64,000 nt of DNA from Allodiplogaster sudhausi. Its lineage: Eukaryota > Nematoda > Chromadorea > Rhabditida > Diplogasteridae. Shown piece by piece: positions 37,026-49,182 of this stretch; positions within the stretch are counted from its first letter, which is position 1; each line of letters opens with the position of its first letter. The DNA is taken from assembly GCA_945643635.1 (NCBI GenBank), contig CALZFC010000033.1:1206001-1270000 (forward strand), read 5' to 3'. A program made the position numbers and the translations under genes. The notes under the pieces are model-generated. The model had not been told where the DNA came from. It saw nothing but the letters and a program-made list of their open reading frames with translations, and made no database searches.

Positions 37026-38057
37026 ACCTGGCCAACGATAGTCTTCTGCTATTGGACAGAAATTATTTTAGTTCAGCCAGATTAAAACCTTCGATCTTTC
37101 TATTTCTCCCGTCTAGTCCGTTCTATATATGCCTAAAAGAATTCTCCCCGTGCATATTCTATTCTTGCTCATCACTTTTATGCATATTTCGTTCAACATC
37201 TCAAGCAAGAATGCCAGACTACCAGTGGAATGCCAGTCCAGTTTAGTTGTCTTTCTTCGAATGAATTAGTCGAACTTTGATCGTTTGCTAAGTTCTTCTA
37301 TGTCACAGGGCTCTTTCAATTTCTATTGAACTTTTATAAGCTGGATAATAATTTATTCTCCTTTGTGGTGCTCAGAACTGTTTGGATTGCTTAGATCCAA
37401 CTACCCGTTTTCTGGTGGAATAATCTGTGATTCGTTGGTGCTTGCTAAAAGATTATTTCAGTAGTGCCAATGAAATTGTCTGAGACATTCTCTGGTGTTA
37501 CATCTCTCTTTCCCAAAATTTGCAGTTGGTAGAAGTGAAAATATGTATATGTACAAAGGTATGTACATGCATATGTATGTCTACCTTCAACATTTTGGGA
37601 CGCTATGACTTGTTTTAGATACAATAAGTTTTCGGTAACAAAATGTTATTTTAAACATTTATTTTCACAGCTTAACATTCTTAGTCGTAGAATCACATCT
37701 TTGGTAATTATTGGAAATACAAAAGAACAGTTTTGAGAAAGCTCATTGTTCAACCCCGAGTAAAAGAAGAGGGTGAAGTACATCCAAGGCAGGAAATAGA
37801 AAGGAACGAATCCAGTTTTCTTTAAAAAAAAACGTAGCTCGTAGTATGCCTATACTGTACCATAATACATGCATACATATGTATCCATATTTAAAATTAC
37901 AAATGGATATTTGTAGACAATTGCGGAATCGAGTAAAAATGACAGGTATTTCAAAATCTGAATATTCATCGAGAAAGTATTTGAATCGAAAGCAGAAACC
38001 GGGCCAATATACCATGTATGAAAGAAGCCAGAAGAAGAAGAGATTGATTAGACCTAA
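37026..38057. other. Convergent intergenic region
   Basis: Lies between two genes that end towards each other. AT-rich, with TATG/CATA-type short repeats near 37545-37585 and 37855-37885. It presumably contains both 3' UTRs. No exons seen. Confidence 0.4.
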
Positions 38058-39716
38058 TCAAAGCTTATTCACGACATCTCCGGCGAATTGTTCAATATCG
38101 TTGAAGTAGAGGAAGATTCCGATTGCTGTGCCGAACACAAGAAAAGTCGAGAAGAGAAGACACACGCACAGGCTGCATCTCACAAAAAAAGTCCTTTTTT
38201 TTGCATCTTCCATAATATAAATACTCCACCCACGAGTATTAAAACCAAGCAACAGGCATTTGAATACTAGGCCGTCCATAAAAAATTTATAATATAAGTA
38301 TTTCGGGATATAAAATTCCCTTGATGACTATCGGGAATGGAATCGAAAGATGAACAGACCGACAGCAGCGACGCGGCTTGCGTGGCGGGATGCCCGCTGC
38401 GTGGCCGGCGTGTTTGTGGCTGCCAAGGCGGCGCAGCTCGGAAGGAGGGACGGAGAGGGGGCGAGTGTCCAGAGTGCGGGATCGACCCGTGCCGCACGAC
38501 GAACCGCCCAGGGCCACACTCAACAACTAACACTTTAAGACTTTCATATTTAGTTGTAACGGTAATATCATAAATTCAGATAGCGCCAAAGTATATAAAA
38601 AAAAAATTAAACTAAAAGAGCAAATAAACACCGGAAAAAATTACGCGGTATCGCCATATTCGCTGAAGTCTTCATAGCAAATAGGCGAGGACTTGGCAAT
38701 GTCGATGGGTGGCGGTCGTTGTGGAGGAGGGATCTTTCGGAGGAAGTCAAGACCAGCCGGAGGGACACGGGAAGAGGAGAGGGGAGCGTGGTGAGGGGGC
38801 GACGGAGTGGCCTTCGATGAAGTCGACGACGGGGAAGAAGCCGAGCAGGCAGAAGTCGCCCTGAGACGGCCGTAGCCATCAAAGGAACAACCACTGCGGA
38901 AGGTCGAGGGGCGCCCGCTCTGAGAAGAGTCTCCCTTGGAGAATCCATTCATTCGTAAAGTGGAAGGCATGTCAAAAAAGAAGAGGAGGCAGACACAAAC
39001 TGCGGGTGCTCACTATTTTCTCTCTTCTATCGATGAATCAGCAAATACGAAGAAGGAGAATCATTTTGGCAAAAGAGAAAGCTTCACCGTCCATTGCAAA
39101 CGGACATATGAATTTGAGAGAAAAAAGAGTCTTACTGCTTTCTTCTTTACTGTCTGGAAGTCTATTTTAAATGCTCTAAGGACTCACAGTTCATAAATAA
39201 AATTACAATTTAAAGTGCAAAAACCGTACTCTTCTAAATTGGCGTAGATGTTGCCATCAATGTCCAAGAAACTTGCGCCTCTTCTCGCTGCCTCGGGCAG
39301 AGCGTCATGGAGAAATCTACACTCTTTACCTTTCAAGATCCACATTAGAAATTTAGGAAAACAAAAATGGTATGAGAAGACAAACCTGCATTCTTCAATA
39401 TTCTGGTAGATCGGACTGGCAGAGGTGCCATGAGTGGAAAAGGAAGAGGAAGAGGCAGCGGCAGAGGAAGAAGCCGAAGAAAAGGCAGGTGAGAGGGCGC
39501 CCGACGGAGGAAGGGGACTGACCCGAGGAGTCGGGGGAGGAGGACGGCCACTGCTCACGGCCAGGGGCATGTACGCAGCTGAAGGAAATGACAATTGTAG
39601 ATGAGAAAGAACATGCAATCACATTCACGTGTTCTTGTACGAAAATGCTCAATCTTTAAGAAGCCATGTTGTGGAGCAGCAGGGAAGCAACTTGAGTAAA
39701 CTGCATTACGCCGCAT
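38058..39716 (-). CDS. Tyr-motif and Ser/Pro-rich protein with a C-terminal transmembrane anchor (unrecognised)
   Basis: Six exons with matching phases: 39716-39692, 39578-39386, 39316-39225, 38930-38645, 38518-38360, 38172-38058, giving 289 residues. It starts MRRNAVYSTAYMPLAVSSG. Next come a Pro-rich stretch (SGRPPPPTPRVSPLPP), poly-Ser/Ala, repeated tyrosine motifs (YSTAYMPL, PIYQNIEE, NIYANLEEY, ICYEDFSEYGD), a Pro-rich SH3-ligand-like part (IPPPQRPPPID), a basic/Cys segment KPRRCCRLC, and a membrane helix (LLFSTFLVFGTAIGIFLYF) with a 14-residue C-terminal tail. The Cys residues beside the membrane could be palmitoylated, and the Tyr motifs look like cytoplasmic docking or phosphorylation sites. 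It converges on another tail-anchored or type II membrane gene. Function unknown. Confidence 0.6.
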
Positions 39717-40666
39717 ATCAATGAGGGAAGGGAAAGAAGAGAGAGAAAGATTTGGAGACACGAAGACGGGATAAAAGAAAGAGAGAGTCAGCATATTTTT
39801 ATACGGTTAGGTTAATTATTTATCTCAGCTAATTTCTCCGTCGTCTCAGGTGAAAAACAAGGATATGGGCACTGCGCCGCCTGTGAGCCGGGGTAAACTG
39901 ATCGGGGGAGGGGGGAGGTGTCATGGAAGAAATTGCAACATGAATAAGAGAGGACACTCAAGAGAACAGAGTGAGAGAGGGAGAAATTGGAGGGGAGAGA
40001 TGAAAAAGTGAAGCATTGATGAGTGTTAAGGATGGAGGATAAGTTGAAGACAATCGAGAGATATGGAGCATTTGAAAGGAAACGGCACTTGGCTGGACTG
40101 TGTGAAGTGGCAGAAGAAGCCAGGAGAACAGGGTAAAAAGTATGAGCAGGCGAGTGTGAGGGAATAGAGAGAGACAGAAAGAAAAGAGGGAGAGGAGAGA
40201 GTGAGAAAGAGGGGAGAGAGAAAGAGGGATGCAGAGAGCATCCATCAGGAAGACAAAGAGAAAGAGATCGTGAAGTGCATGCTCCGATTTGTTCCTCTTC
40301 CACATATGGCTTCATTGTAATGACCATCACAGTAGGAGAGGAGGGGGAGGGGTTGGAGTGAGAGTGGGGAGGGAGAGGGAAAAGATAGAGGAACCAGAAG
40401 GTCCAAGTGATACGGGACATCTTTACAAGTTGTTATTTTTAAAAATTGAACAGATAAAAGAATAACATTTGTATAAACAGAAAGACGAGGGTAGCAGTGG
40501 AAATGACTTGTACATAATTCATCACACTTTAATCCAATAAACTTGAACTGAAAAATGTAAAGCTGTTGTTTTTAATCCAATCGTGCTCAGCATACCCATG
40601 GCCGACTGTCTTATTAGCTTCAATCAGTCGGCACTCTTCTTATTCAGCTTCTCCTCTCCTCTCCTC

Positions 40667-40703
<37 letters not shown>

Positions 40704-41055
40704 TCTCATAGTCTCTTCATTTTCCAAACTTCGCTGTATCTCTCTTCCACCCGGAGACGCTTTCTCCTCAACGTAGTAGTTCAATAGGTGAAGGGCCAAT
40801 AATAGAATGAGGCTGAACGATGATGAGAAGCAAGAATTCTGAATGCGAATTGGAAGCGGAGAGGGAAAAGGGACAGTCAAGGCGCTCTGACTCACCTACC
40901 ACCAAGCATTAATAGCGACTGTGCATTAATATTTATTAAATACAAACTAGGAGAATCAAATATAAAATGGGAAATTGTAAATAATGAGTCTGAGCATGTA
41001 AATAATAAATAAATGAAAATCTTGAAGACAAAACAGGTACAAAATGCGAGAAAGA

Positions 41056-41070
41056 GAGATCGAGATGGAG

Positions 41071-41114
<44 letters not shown>

Positions 41115-41422
41115 GATAGAGAGGGCAGAACGAGAGCTCAAAGAGAGAGAGAGAGAGAGAGAGAGCTGATAGAGAGGAAGAGAGAGCAGAGTCAGAAAGC
41201 GAAAAGAAAAGAAGAGGCAAAAGTGATGGTGATCCATGAGTGTCTGCGGTCGCCAAACTCTCTGTGATCAGCAAACAGAGAATTTCTTGATTGGATTGGC
41301 CAGAGATGCGAAGTGATTCTGCTTGAGGGGAGAAGAGTGAAAGAGATCCTCAATGGACGAGTTCACCAGGCACAAGTCATTGCTTCAGTGGGAATTGAAA
41401 ATGAGGAGGGACATTGAGGGAG

Positions 41423-41474
<52 letters not shown>

Positions 41475-41658
41475 CTGACAGAGGTGGGTAGATAGAGAGT
41501 AGGAATTCAGGGAGGGGAGAGTGAGAGATAAATACAGAGAAAAGCGAGAGAGAAAGAGGAGAGAGGGAAAGCAGAGATAGAGGAGAAATTAAGGGAGGAG
41601 TGGGAGTAAGAGTTAGAGGACGGAGGAAGAGCGAGAGAGAAAGAGAGAGAGAGCGAGC

Positions 41659-41693
<35 letters not shown>

Positions 41694-41735
41694 CGAGAGA
41701 GAGAGCGAGAGAGAGAGAGAGAAAGTGAGAAGTAG
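41056..41735. repeat. Dense GA/CT microsatellite cluster (example of a window-wide pattern)
   Basis: Three long imperfect (GA)n tracts (41056-41168, 41427-41475, 41632-41735) interrupted by GAGC and AAGA variants. Comparable CT/GA tracts occur more than thirty times in the window, in introns and spacers. The longest pure run is at 42918-42963. Confidence 0.8.
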
Positions 41736-42913
41736 AGAGTGGTTCGATGGTTGTGAGGACGGCTTCACCTTGCCACCTTCGCCCGACCACCGTGTCCATT
41801 AGCAAAACAGCTACGCGCACGCCCGTTGTCAAATTAGCTTGACAAATAATGTGACGGGTTCGCAGAGTGAAACGGAGAATGAAAAGGGGAGCAAGAAGAC
41901 AGAAAAGAGAGAGGAACATAGAATACGATACATTTTGCATTTACATTCAAATATTAGAAGCACTCCGATCATTGGTGGTATAACTGGGTAAGTATTAACA
42001 AGAAGCCTCTTATCTTGAATGGAGTGGTGACTAAGTGAAGAGAGCAGCCTCTCTAGCCTGCCCACACTGGGTTACCGCTATCCACCCTCTCCCTGCAGAC
42101 TAATGCTGCTGCGTGCCATGATTGCTCAGCCTACTATTCTATGACAATGGACCGAGTTGTTCAATGATGTCGAAAGGGCAGAGGAGAACACAGCGCTACT
42201 CTTGCAGAACAAGTTGAACTAGTAATTTGTGAAGTAAGCAGTAATTGAAAGAAGCTCATCGCTAGAAAAAGACTAAACCAGCAGCAGTGAAAAATGAGGG
42301 AAATGAGAAATACATATCTGTTTAAAAAATGGCAGAGTACCCAAAATCAGCGAACCGCGAAACTTGATTTGTTCTTGTAAATTCGTTTTACCAATATGTG
42401 CAATGCCGATATAAAGTGAACAAGGAATGTCGATTAATTTCCCTTTCGGATCGATAGTAATTATTCAACGGGAATGGCAGAGTCAGAGCGGATAAAAGGA
42501 AGCGAGGGGCACAACAAAACCATAACGGATAAAGCAATCCGTGGCCGCCGTATGATTCACGATCGAAAACACGATTTCCTTCTCTCTCTATCTCTCTCTC
42601 CCTTCTCCCCCCCCCCCTCTTCTCTCTCCCTCTCTATCTCCCACCCTTTACCAATCTCTGTCTCTCACTCTTCTCCCTCCTCTCTCTCTCTCTCTCTCTC
42701 TCTCTTTCACTCTTTCTTTCGTTATCAATTTTACTTGATCATCAGTGCCAGAGGAATGTAATCGCAGGCGATGTCATTGTAGATAAATTAGCTGCCTTTC
42801 TCGCCAATTCTTAAGCGTCTAAACGAGAGGAGAAAGCGTTTTGTCACCTTTGTTTTTCCTAAGTACGGACCGTGAGAAAAGAAAACAACGTTCGTTCTCG
42901 GACGTCCGTTGTC

Positions 42914-42967
<54 letters not shown>

Positions 42968-43514
42968 TGATAGAGTGGTATAATGAGAGGAAGTGAGGAG
43001 AGGGTGGACGAGAGAGGCCAAGGAAGAAATAGTGTGATCAGCAAAGAGGGACAGAAGCTAACGACAAACCAAGACTCCGATGAGCCGCCGTGAAATCCAA
43101 TGCCACACATGAGCCAGTGGAGAAAAGAGAAAGAGATGAAGGAGAACAGGCGAGAGCGTGATGGTTGAAGAGAACGCAGAAATAGAGAGAGAGAGAGAGA
43201 GAAGGAGTCAGAGAAAGAGAGAGAAACACCCCAGGAAAACAGAGCCGCCGTCTGATCCGCATTTACGGGAGTGCGTGTGCACGCGAGAAGGACAATTTCG
43301 CACGACTATGGGAACAACAAAAGTCAGTAAGAAGCGAGATACCTCAGGGAAGATCACATTAAGAAGGCGGTCATCGAAGAAGAAGAGAGTGAAGAGAGAG
43401 AGAGAGGGGGGAGGAGAGATATAGAGTAAAGATAGGAAAAGAGAGACAAGGAATAGAGAGAGAGAAAGAGAAAGAGTTGTAGCTAACAGATAGAGAAAGG
43501 CTAATATAATCTAA

Positions 43515-43703
43515 TCAATCGTCATTTTCCTCCGCTACTTTTTGATTGTAGACAGTAAAAGATGCATCTTTCTCTTCAGATGAAATGATGGCAATGACTT
43601 GAGAGAAAGAAAGATGAGAAGGGTCTCCTAATGGACGGAGAAGCTTCAGCTGAGCTGCTAAAGTGAATAAGACGACTGTACGAATGGCCAGCGGCGTCGT
43701 CAT
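43515..43703 (-). CDS. Possible small secreted protein ORF
   Basis: ATG at 43703 opens MTTPLAIRTVVLFTLAAQL, which could be a signal peptide, followed by about 40 mixed-composition residues (SQVIAIISSEEKD) to a stop at 43515-43517. It stands out because it is not a microsatellite translation. No homologue recognised and no splice or promoter support; it may be chance. Confidence 0.25.
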   Translation of the reverse strand: MTTPLAIRTVVLFTLAAQLKLLRPLGDPSHLSFSQVIAIISSEEKDASFTVYNQKVAEENDD

Positions 43704-45152
43704 TACAGCGGCCGGAGAATGAAGGAGAAGCCGCACTCAAACTCGTCAGCTTTTTATACAACAAAGGGATTAGTGGTGAACAAAAGAAAACTCTGATGAG
43801 ATGAGGAAACAACGATCTAATACACACAAAATAAATAAAGATGTGATCGCGTCGCTGTAGAGATTAGAACTACGAAGATCAATTCCACTTAATGTGTCAA
43901 GAAGGAACTGGCGAGGGCTGCAAGCTTAGCTTATTATGGTCATATATATTATAACATTTTATTTATTTATTTTCATTCCGATTAAAAAAGGGAGGGATTG
44001 ATCGAGTTCGCAAATGGACTTCGATATGAGGTCGCCCATGCAGAGTAGGAATCCAGCGGCAGGAGGGGAGTGAACTAAGAGGAAAAAGAACCAGCTGCGC
44101 ACTCTTTATGCGCATTCCCACTCTCTCTCTCTCTCTCTCTCCCTCTCTTCATCTCTCACTCTCTTTCCCTCTCTGTTCTTCTCTCTAATAATGTCGCTTC
44201 CGGACGGCCAGTGGATTGTGCAGGCACAATGAAAGGCCCGAAGAGTAGCACCTAGGGATTGCAGATCGGAGAGAGAGCGAGAGAGAAAAGGCAAAGTTGG
44301 CAAGGAGAGATATCAGAGAGAGAGAGAGAGAGAGCTAGAGAGAGAAAGAAAGAGAGAGTGAGAGAGAGAGAAATGAAGAGGTAGCCTGAGCAAGCAGAAG
44401 ACGCAGCTGTCGAGAAAAAAAAAGAACACGCAGAAGATTGGCATCAAATGCAAAGGGGACGAGCAAAAGAAGTTGTGAAAACGAGGAAGCGTTATCAAGG
44501 ATGAACGGAAGGCCCACTGCTATCTCTCTCTCTCTCTCTCTCTCACTTTCTCTGTGTCTCTCTGTGTCTCTCTGTATCTCTCTCTCTCTGTCTCTCTCTG
44601 CCTCTCTCTCTTTTTCTCTCTCTATCTCTCTCTTTCTCTCTCTCTCTCTCACTCTTTCCATCTCCCTCGTTCAATCACTTTTCTACTCCCTCCTTCCCTA
44701 GTTCTCTAATCCATTCTGTACTCCACCCTCAGTCAGTCTACTTATCTTGTCCACTCAGCCCTCTGCTATCAGTTGAAGGCTACAAGGAACATCACAACGC
44801 AGCCAACGAGGAGACTGCTTCGAATAGACCTGATATGTTCATATGAATTAAGCCATTCCAACATTTCGCTCATTCGCTATCTCTCTCTCTCTCTCTTTCT
44901 TTCTCATCTCTATCCTTCTCTCTTTCTCTCTCTTCTCTCTCTATTCTCTCCCTCTCTTATTCGCTCCCTGTCAATGACACAATAGAGAGTGCATTTGTAC
45001 AGGACGTCGTAGAAGCAGAGTCCGAACAAAGAGGAGGAGGAGCACTTGAGAAGATGGCGGACAAAGTAAGCGACGAGGGAGAGGCTGACCACCCGTGGAA
45101 GGATACATAATCGGAAGAAGGGCAGAAGCGGCACTCGACATTCTCCTCTCCT

Positions 45153-45196
<44 letters not shown>

Positions 45197-46830
45197 CTTT
45201 CTCTCTGCTTCTCGCTTACATAAGCTGAAGAGGGCTTGCTGGAGATGTTGGTGAGGAAGGAAGAGGAGGTAGTTTGCCGGTTCATACTCTGAATATGGCA
45301 CCAAAGAAATGCAAACTGGAGAGGCAAACCTCCGGAAAGAGCTAAACGAAAAGCTGGCCATCAAATATGTTGAAGAAAGAAAGGTCTTTGTTGAAACACA
45401 AGTTGAGGTGACTGGAGCAGTCGCAGAAATCAACGCCCCGGGCGGAAAGCGAATATGACAGATGACAAGGCAACCATGATGGATGGGAAGTGAGGAGGGC
45501 AGAGGAAGAGAAGGAGAGAAGCCACTCATGCATCGAAGAGAAGGGAAGCGGACAGTGTTCTCCATCGTTCATATCTACCTATGCATTCCATCCTCTGATC
45601 ATTCTTCCTCTCTTCCATTCATTTCTACTTCTTCCTCTTTATCTCGCTTACTCATCCCTCTCCTTCCTTTAGCTCTCCCTCTTCTTCTCTACCTGTCTTA
45701 TCTTTCTCTACCTCTCCCTTCCTCTCGCACTCTCTCAAACTACTGTTGCCCGATAGCCGTTGTCTGATGTGGAACGTGTCGATGTGACCGTTGTAATGGC
45801 CGCTGCTCCCCTCCCCCAGCATAAATGAGGAGGCAAAGATAAAAGAGATCTCTTCCTGGCGTGCGAATTTGATTGGATACGCCAGGGAGATAGAGGGAGA
45901 ATGAAGAGAGGCAGAGATATAAAGGCAACAAAATGATAGGGAAAGAAAAAGAGGAAGAGATAGACAGAAAAGAAGGAGGAAGGGTTCTGCCGGTGATTGG
46001 CGTATGAGCAATGATACGCGTTTGTTTAGTTATTATGCGACGAGATTTATGAAATGACTCCACCACACAATGAATTGGAGCTGAAAATAAATTAGATGTG
46101 CTACCTCTTCTTGTCCGTGGCATCTGAATCCGGGTGGAGGAAGAGAAGATTGATTAGTAGCTCCCGTTAATCTGCCTCTGATTAGTTGAATATGTTGAAT
46201 AGGTAGGGACGAGCAGAAGAAAGGCAGAGAAGGTTGCCTCTAAATCGTGCAAGCAGAGGAGGCAGTCGCTTGTTTTGTCTGGATGTCTTTGTAGATGGTT
46301 TTGAGAAGAAGAAAAGACGACCACGACTGAGAGGGAGTCTTCACTGAATATGTGGAGGGGTAGTTGATCGTCTTTCACTTTCCTCTCTTCTTTCCCGCAC
46401 TCTCGTATTTACTTCTTCCCTCTCTATTTCTCTACTCTTCTCACTCTCCTAATCCGGTACGCTCTCTCGTCTCCCTTTTCTAACGTGTCGTGGTCACTGC
46501 GTCCATTCATGGATCAGGAGCCATAGCAAAGCACGCGGGGCGCCAATTCAGCTGAAGTGGACGGAAGGAGAAAGGGAGTCAAGGAGGGAGTGAAAGGGGT
46601 TGAAGGGAAAGAGGGAGCCAGAGATTCAGAGAAAGAAGTCACCTTAGCGAGAGGTAGCCTCGAATACTATGTAAGGCATCAGAAGCCACGATCAGTGGAG
46701 GACGAAGAGAGTTCCTGATATGAGAAGGGATACAGAGAACGTAGGATTTATAACAAAAATTATCGTTGATAGAAAAATCTTTCTCGATACGAGAGAGAGA
46801 AGTTAGAACGAGACCGAGGTGGGAGAGCGC

Positions 46831-46881
<51 letters not shown>

Positions 46882-47481
46882 CGAGAGAGAGCGAGCGAGC
46901 GAGACAGGAGAGAATCGCATAAAGGTGTGAAATTAACTTGGGAAAGTGAGAAGAGAAAGGGATATAGTAAGTTGTTGCCCCGATTTCTTGGTAGAGGAGG
47001 ATTTATTATTTGTATGCATGATCGGAACAGCTAGCAGGCCAGCCACACACAACAGGATGTGACTAGTCGACTGCACAACAATAAACGAGAGAGACAGGGA
47101 GAGAGAGAAAGAGAGAGAAAGGAGGGAGGGAGAGTGACGAAGAAAGAAAGAGGGAGGGGAGAGTGACGAAGGGAGACTTCGTTGCCTGTTTCTACCGAGT
47201 AATTAGTGGTGAGACAAGGGTAAGCAGACTGAAATATACATACACAGAGGAATAAAACAGCCATCCACAATGTCGTTAATGATTAAAGGTTTCAAATTCG
47301 AAGCTTTTAATCGTCATTCATCTTTACTCTTTTCAAGTTCTCCACAACATGTTTATGTGCCTGACAGAAAAAAAACTCGTATCTTAACCGCCTTTTTCGA
47401 AGCTGGTACAGACAAGGAATGACGACAGAGATTAGAATAGTCGCGGTTTCTTTTCTCCTTCCCTGATGTTGTCTCCCCTCC

Positions 47482-48504
47482 TCATTCCTTCTTGGACTTC
47501 GTCGTCTTCTCCAACTCCAGACTCGTGACCTTCTCGAGGGTGTCGTCCTCATCGGAACGTGGCTAGAATGGCCTTTTCCATAAACTCTCTCTCCTTCTCA
47601 TCACTCTTGCCTGGTAGAAGCCGGAGGCGATCTTAGCCTTCTTCTCCTGCTCGAGTAGCTCCTTCCGTCTTTTCTTCTGGCTGCTTCCAATCTCCGCGTC
47701 CACCAACCCGTAACCGGGCTTCTTCTTCGAGGGCGCGCTCTGGAAATTCCGTTCTCATCAACCTGACATTTAATTATTACCAAATTGAGGCGATTGCTAA
47801 CCTCGCTATTCACATTTTTCGCACTCTTTGATTTGAATGACCTTGTGCTGCAGCTCTGAAATTCAGAAATTCACTTTTTCATTTTTTTTTCACTTCTTCT
47901 ATTCTTTCTGCCATTTCTTCCCTGTTTCTCTCTTACGCTCCACTCCTTCCTCCTTCTAACTGTCTCCATTACCCTCCGTCCCCTTTAGACACCCTTTCCA
48001 CGGTGTATTACCTTCTTCATTTCGCCGTCTTCTTCCTCCTTCTCATTCTTGTCCACGCCAGTACTTTCATCATCTACAATTCTTCCATAATTCGTGAACA
48101 ATGAATGAAAATGGATTGATCTCGAACCTTGTTCTCGAAGTACCTCCTTTTCCTTGTCCTTCTCCTTCTCCATTTCTTTCTGCTTCCCCTTGTCCTCCTT
48201 ACTCGGTGTCTTGTCCTTACTGTCCGTCTTGTCCTTGCTCTCAGTCTTCTCCTTGCTCTCTGTCGTCTCCTTGTTCTCTGCTTTCTTCTCTGCCTTCTTC
48301 TGATCTGGCAGAGCATTTATGGCTGGCTTGGAGGGAATCTTGCAGGCCGAACCAGACGACGCTGTCTTTGCAGCGGTCGGTTTTATCTACACGGGTCTTT
48401 AAGTCTTTTTGCAATCAATGCAGCACAACAAATAACATATTTTTCTCCTCCAAGGAAAATGGATGATGAAATGGAGAAACCTTCTTCTTTCTGAAACAGG
48501 CCAT
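47482..48504 (-). CDS. Lys/Glu-rich, probably nuclear protein (unrecognised)
   Basis: Six exons: 48504-48481, 48386-48128, 48073-48012, 47855-47802, 47739-47611, 47562-47482, in phase, 202 residues. It starts MACFRKKK. A basic/Ala part (IKPTAAKTASSG) leads into a Lys/Glu/Ser/Asp repeat region (TESKEKTESKDK, DSKDKTPSKEDK), an acidic part (NEKEEEDGEMKK), then GYGLVDAEIGSSQKKRRKEL, a helical EQEKKAKIASGFYQ, and an acidic C-terminal exon ending TTKSKKE with TGA. The charged composition suggests a nucleolar or chromatin role, but this is only inference. The last intron (47563-47610, 48 nt) has a GC donor (CAG/GCAAGAG). The start codon is the first in-frame ATG after a TAG acceptor at 48533. Confidence 0.5.
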
Positions 48505-49094
48505 CACTGCCAAGGTCGGCGCTGCCAGCGTCTAGACAATTTATATTATGACTCGGTTTTAGACTTCTCCTTTTCTTAACGTTATTTACATCATGAATGC
48601 CCCAGAACGAACAGGAATGGTAAGCGATTGTTTGCAAAAACCAGATGCTTTAAATCTGACCGCTGCGACGTTGACGAAGGAGAGAAGCATTCCCTCGCCT
48701 TCCATCTTTTCACTTCCTTCCAATCTCGACTTGTGAGAAGAGAGCAAAAGGAAGAGCAGCCACTCGGCGGGGGTGGTACGTAGTAAAATGAAGGGAATTC
48801 CTTGCTATGGCGTTCATCATGTTTGTTGCCAACTAATCTTCACGGAATTTATTAGTGCACATTGCGGACTTTATTTCCGTGCAATAGTTATTATCTGAAT
48901 TGGTGATGCTTGGCCACATCTGCAATATATCTCTTAATATATAACATATATGCATGTATGTAGTATAAATTATACATATGTATATATATATATATATTCC
49001 AGGGTTCCAGGACTATTTAGGGGAATGAGAAACCGCAACTTATGACAAATAATCATTTGTTTATAAGATTCCACGTATAGAAGTTGTACAATAG

Positions 49095-49140
<46 letters not shown>

Positions 49141-49182
49141 GAAATGTACATAAAAAAGCCTGTGAATTGACTAGTTCCCTGA
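48505..49182. other. Intergenic, with TA microsatellite
   Basis: A (TA)n tract of about 40 bp at 49098-49138 and another AT-rich stretch near 48950-49000, both 3' of the secreted-protein gene. No exons. Confidence 0.5.

Larger units (their letters stand above)
39717..47481. other. Gene-poor region dominated by GA/CT microsatellites
   Basis: About 7.8 kb. GA on the plus strand prevails at 39.7-43.5 kb (41056-41168, 41427-41475, 41632-41735, 42918-42963, 43184-43230) and again at 46800-46905 and 47090-47150. CT tracts at 40668-40703, 42587-42712, 44113-44160, 44522-44655, 44880-44965 and 45158-45205. The long minus-strand open frames (39812-40420, 41377-41940, 44957-45565) are Ser/Leu/Phe-rich reads of pyrimidine-rich DNA and are not credited. 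Confidence 0.5.

Noticed and set aside
38058..38172. Hydrophobic exon as the N terminus of a nematode cuticle collagen
   Set aside because: The frame is the last exon of a tail-anchored protein joined in phase to a basic segment, and no Gly-X-Y repeats follow.
39812..40420. 202-residue open frame on the minus strand
   Set aside because: Ser/Leu/Pro/Phe-rich throughout, as expected for pyrimidine-rich DNA; no domain, no plausible partner exons.
44957..45565. 202-residue open frame on the minus strand
   Set aside because: Contains a long Arg-Glu run from the microsatellite and no recognisable domain on either side.
47586..47739. Similarity of the KKRRKELLEQEKKAKIASGFYQ-type exon to ribosomal RNA-processing factors
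   Set aside because: Only generic Lys/Glu helix resemblance; no diagnostic motif, so no name was given.
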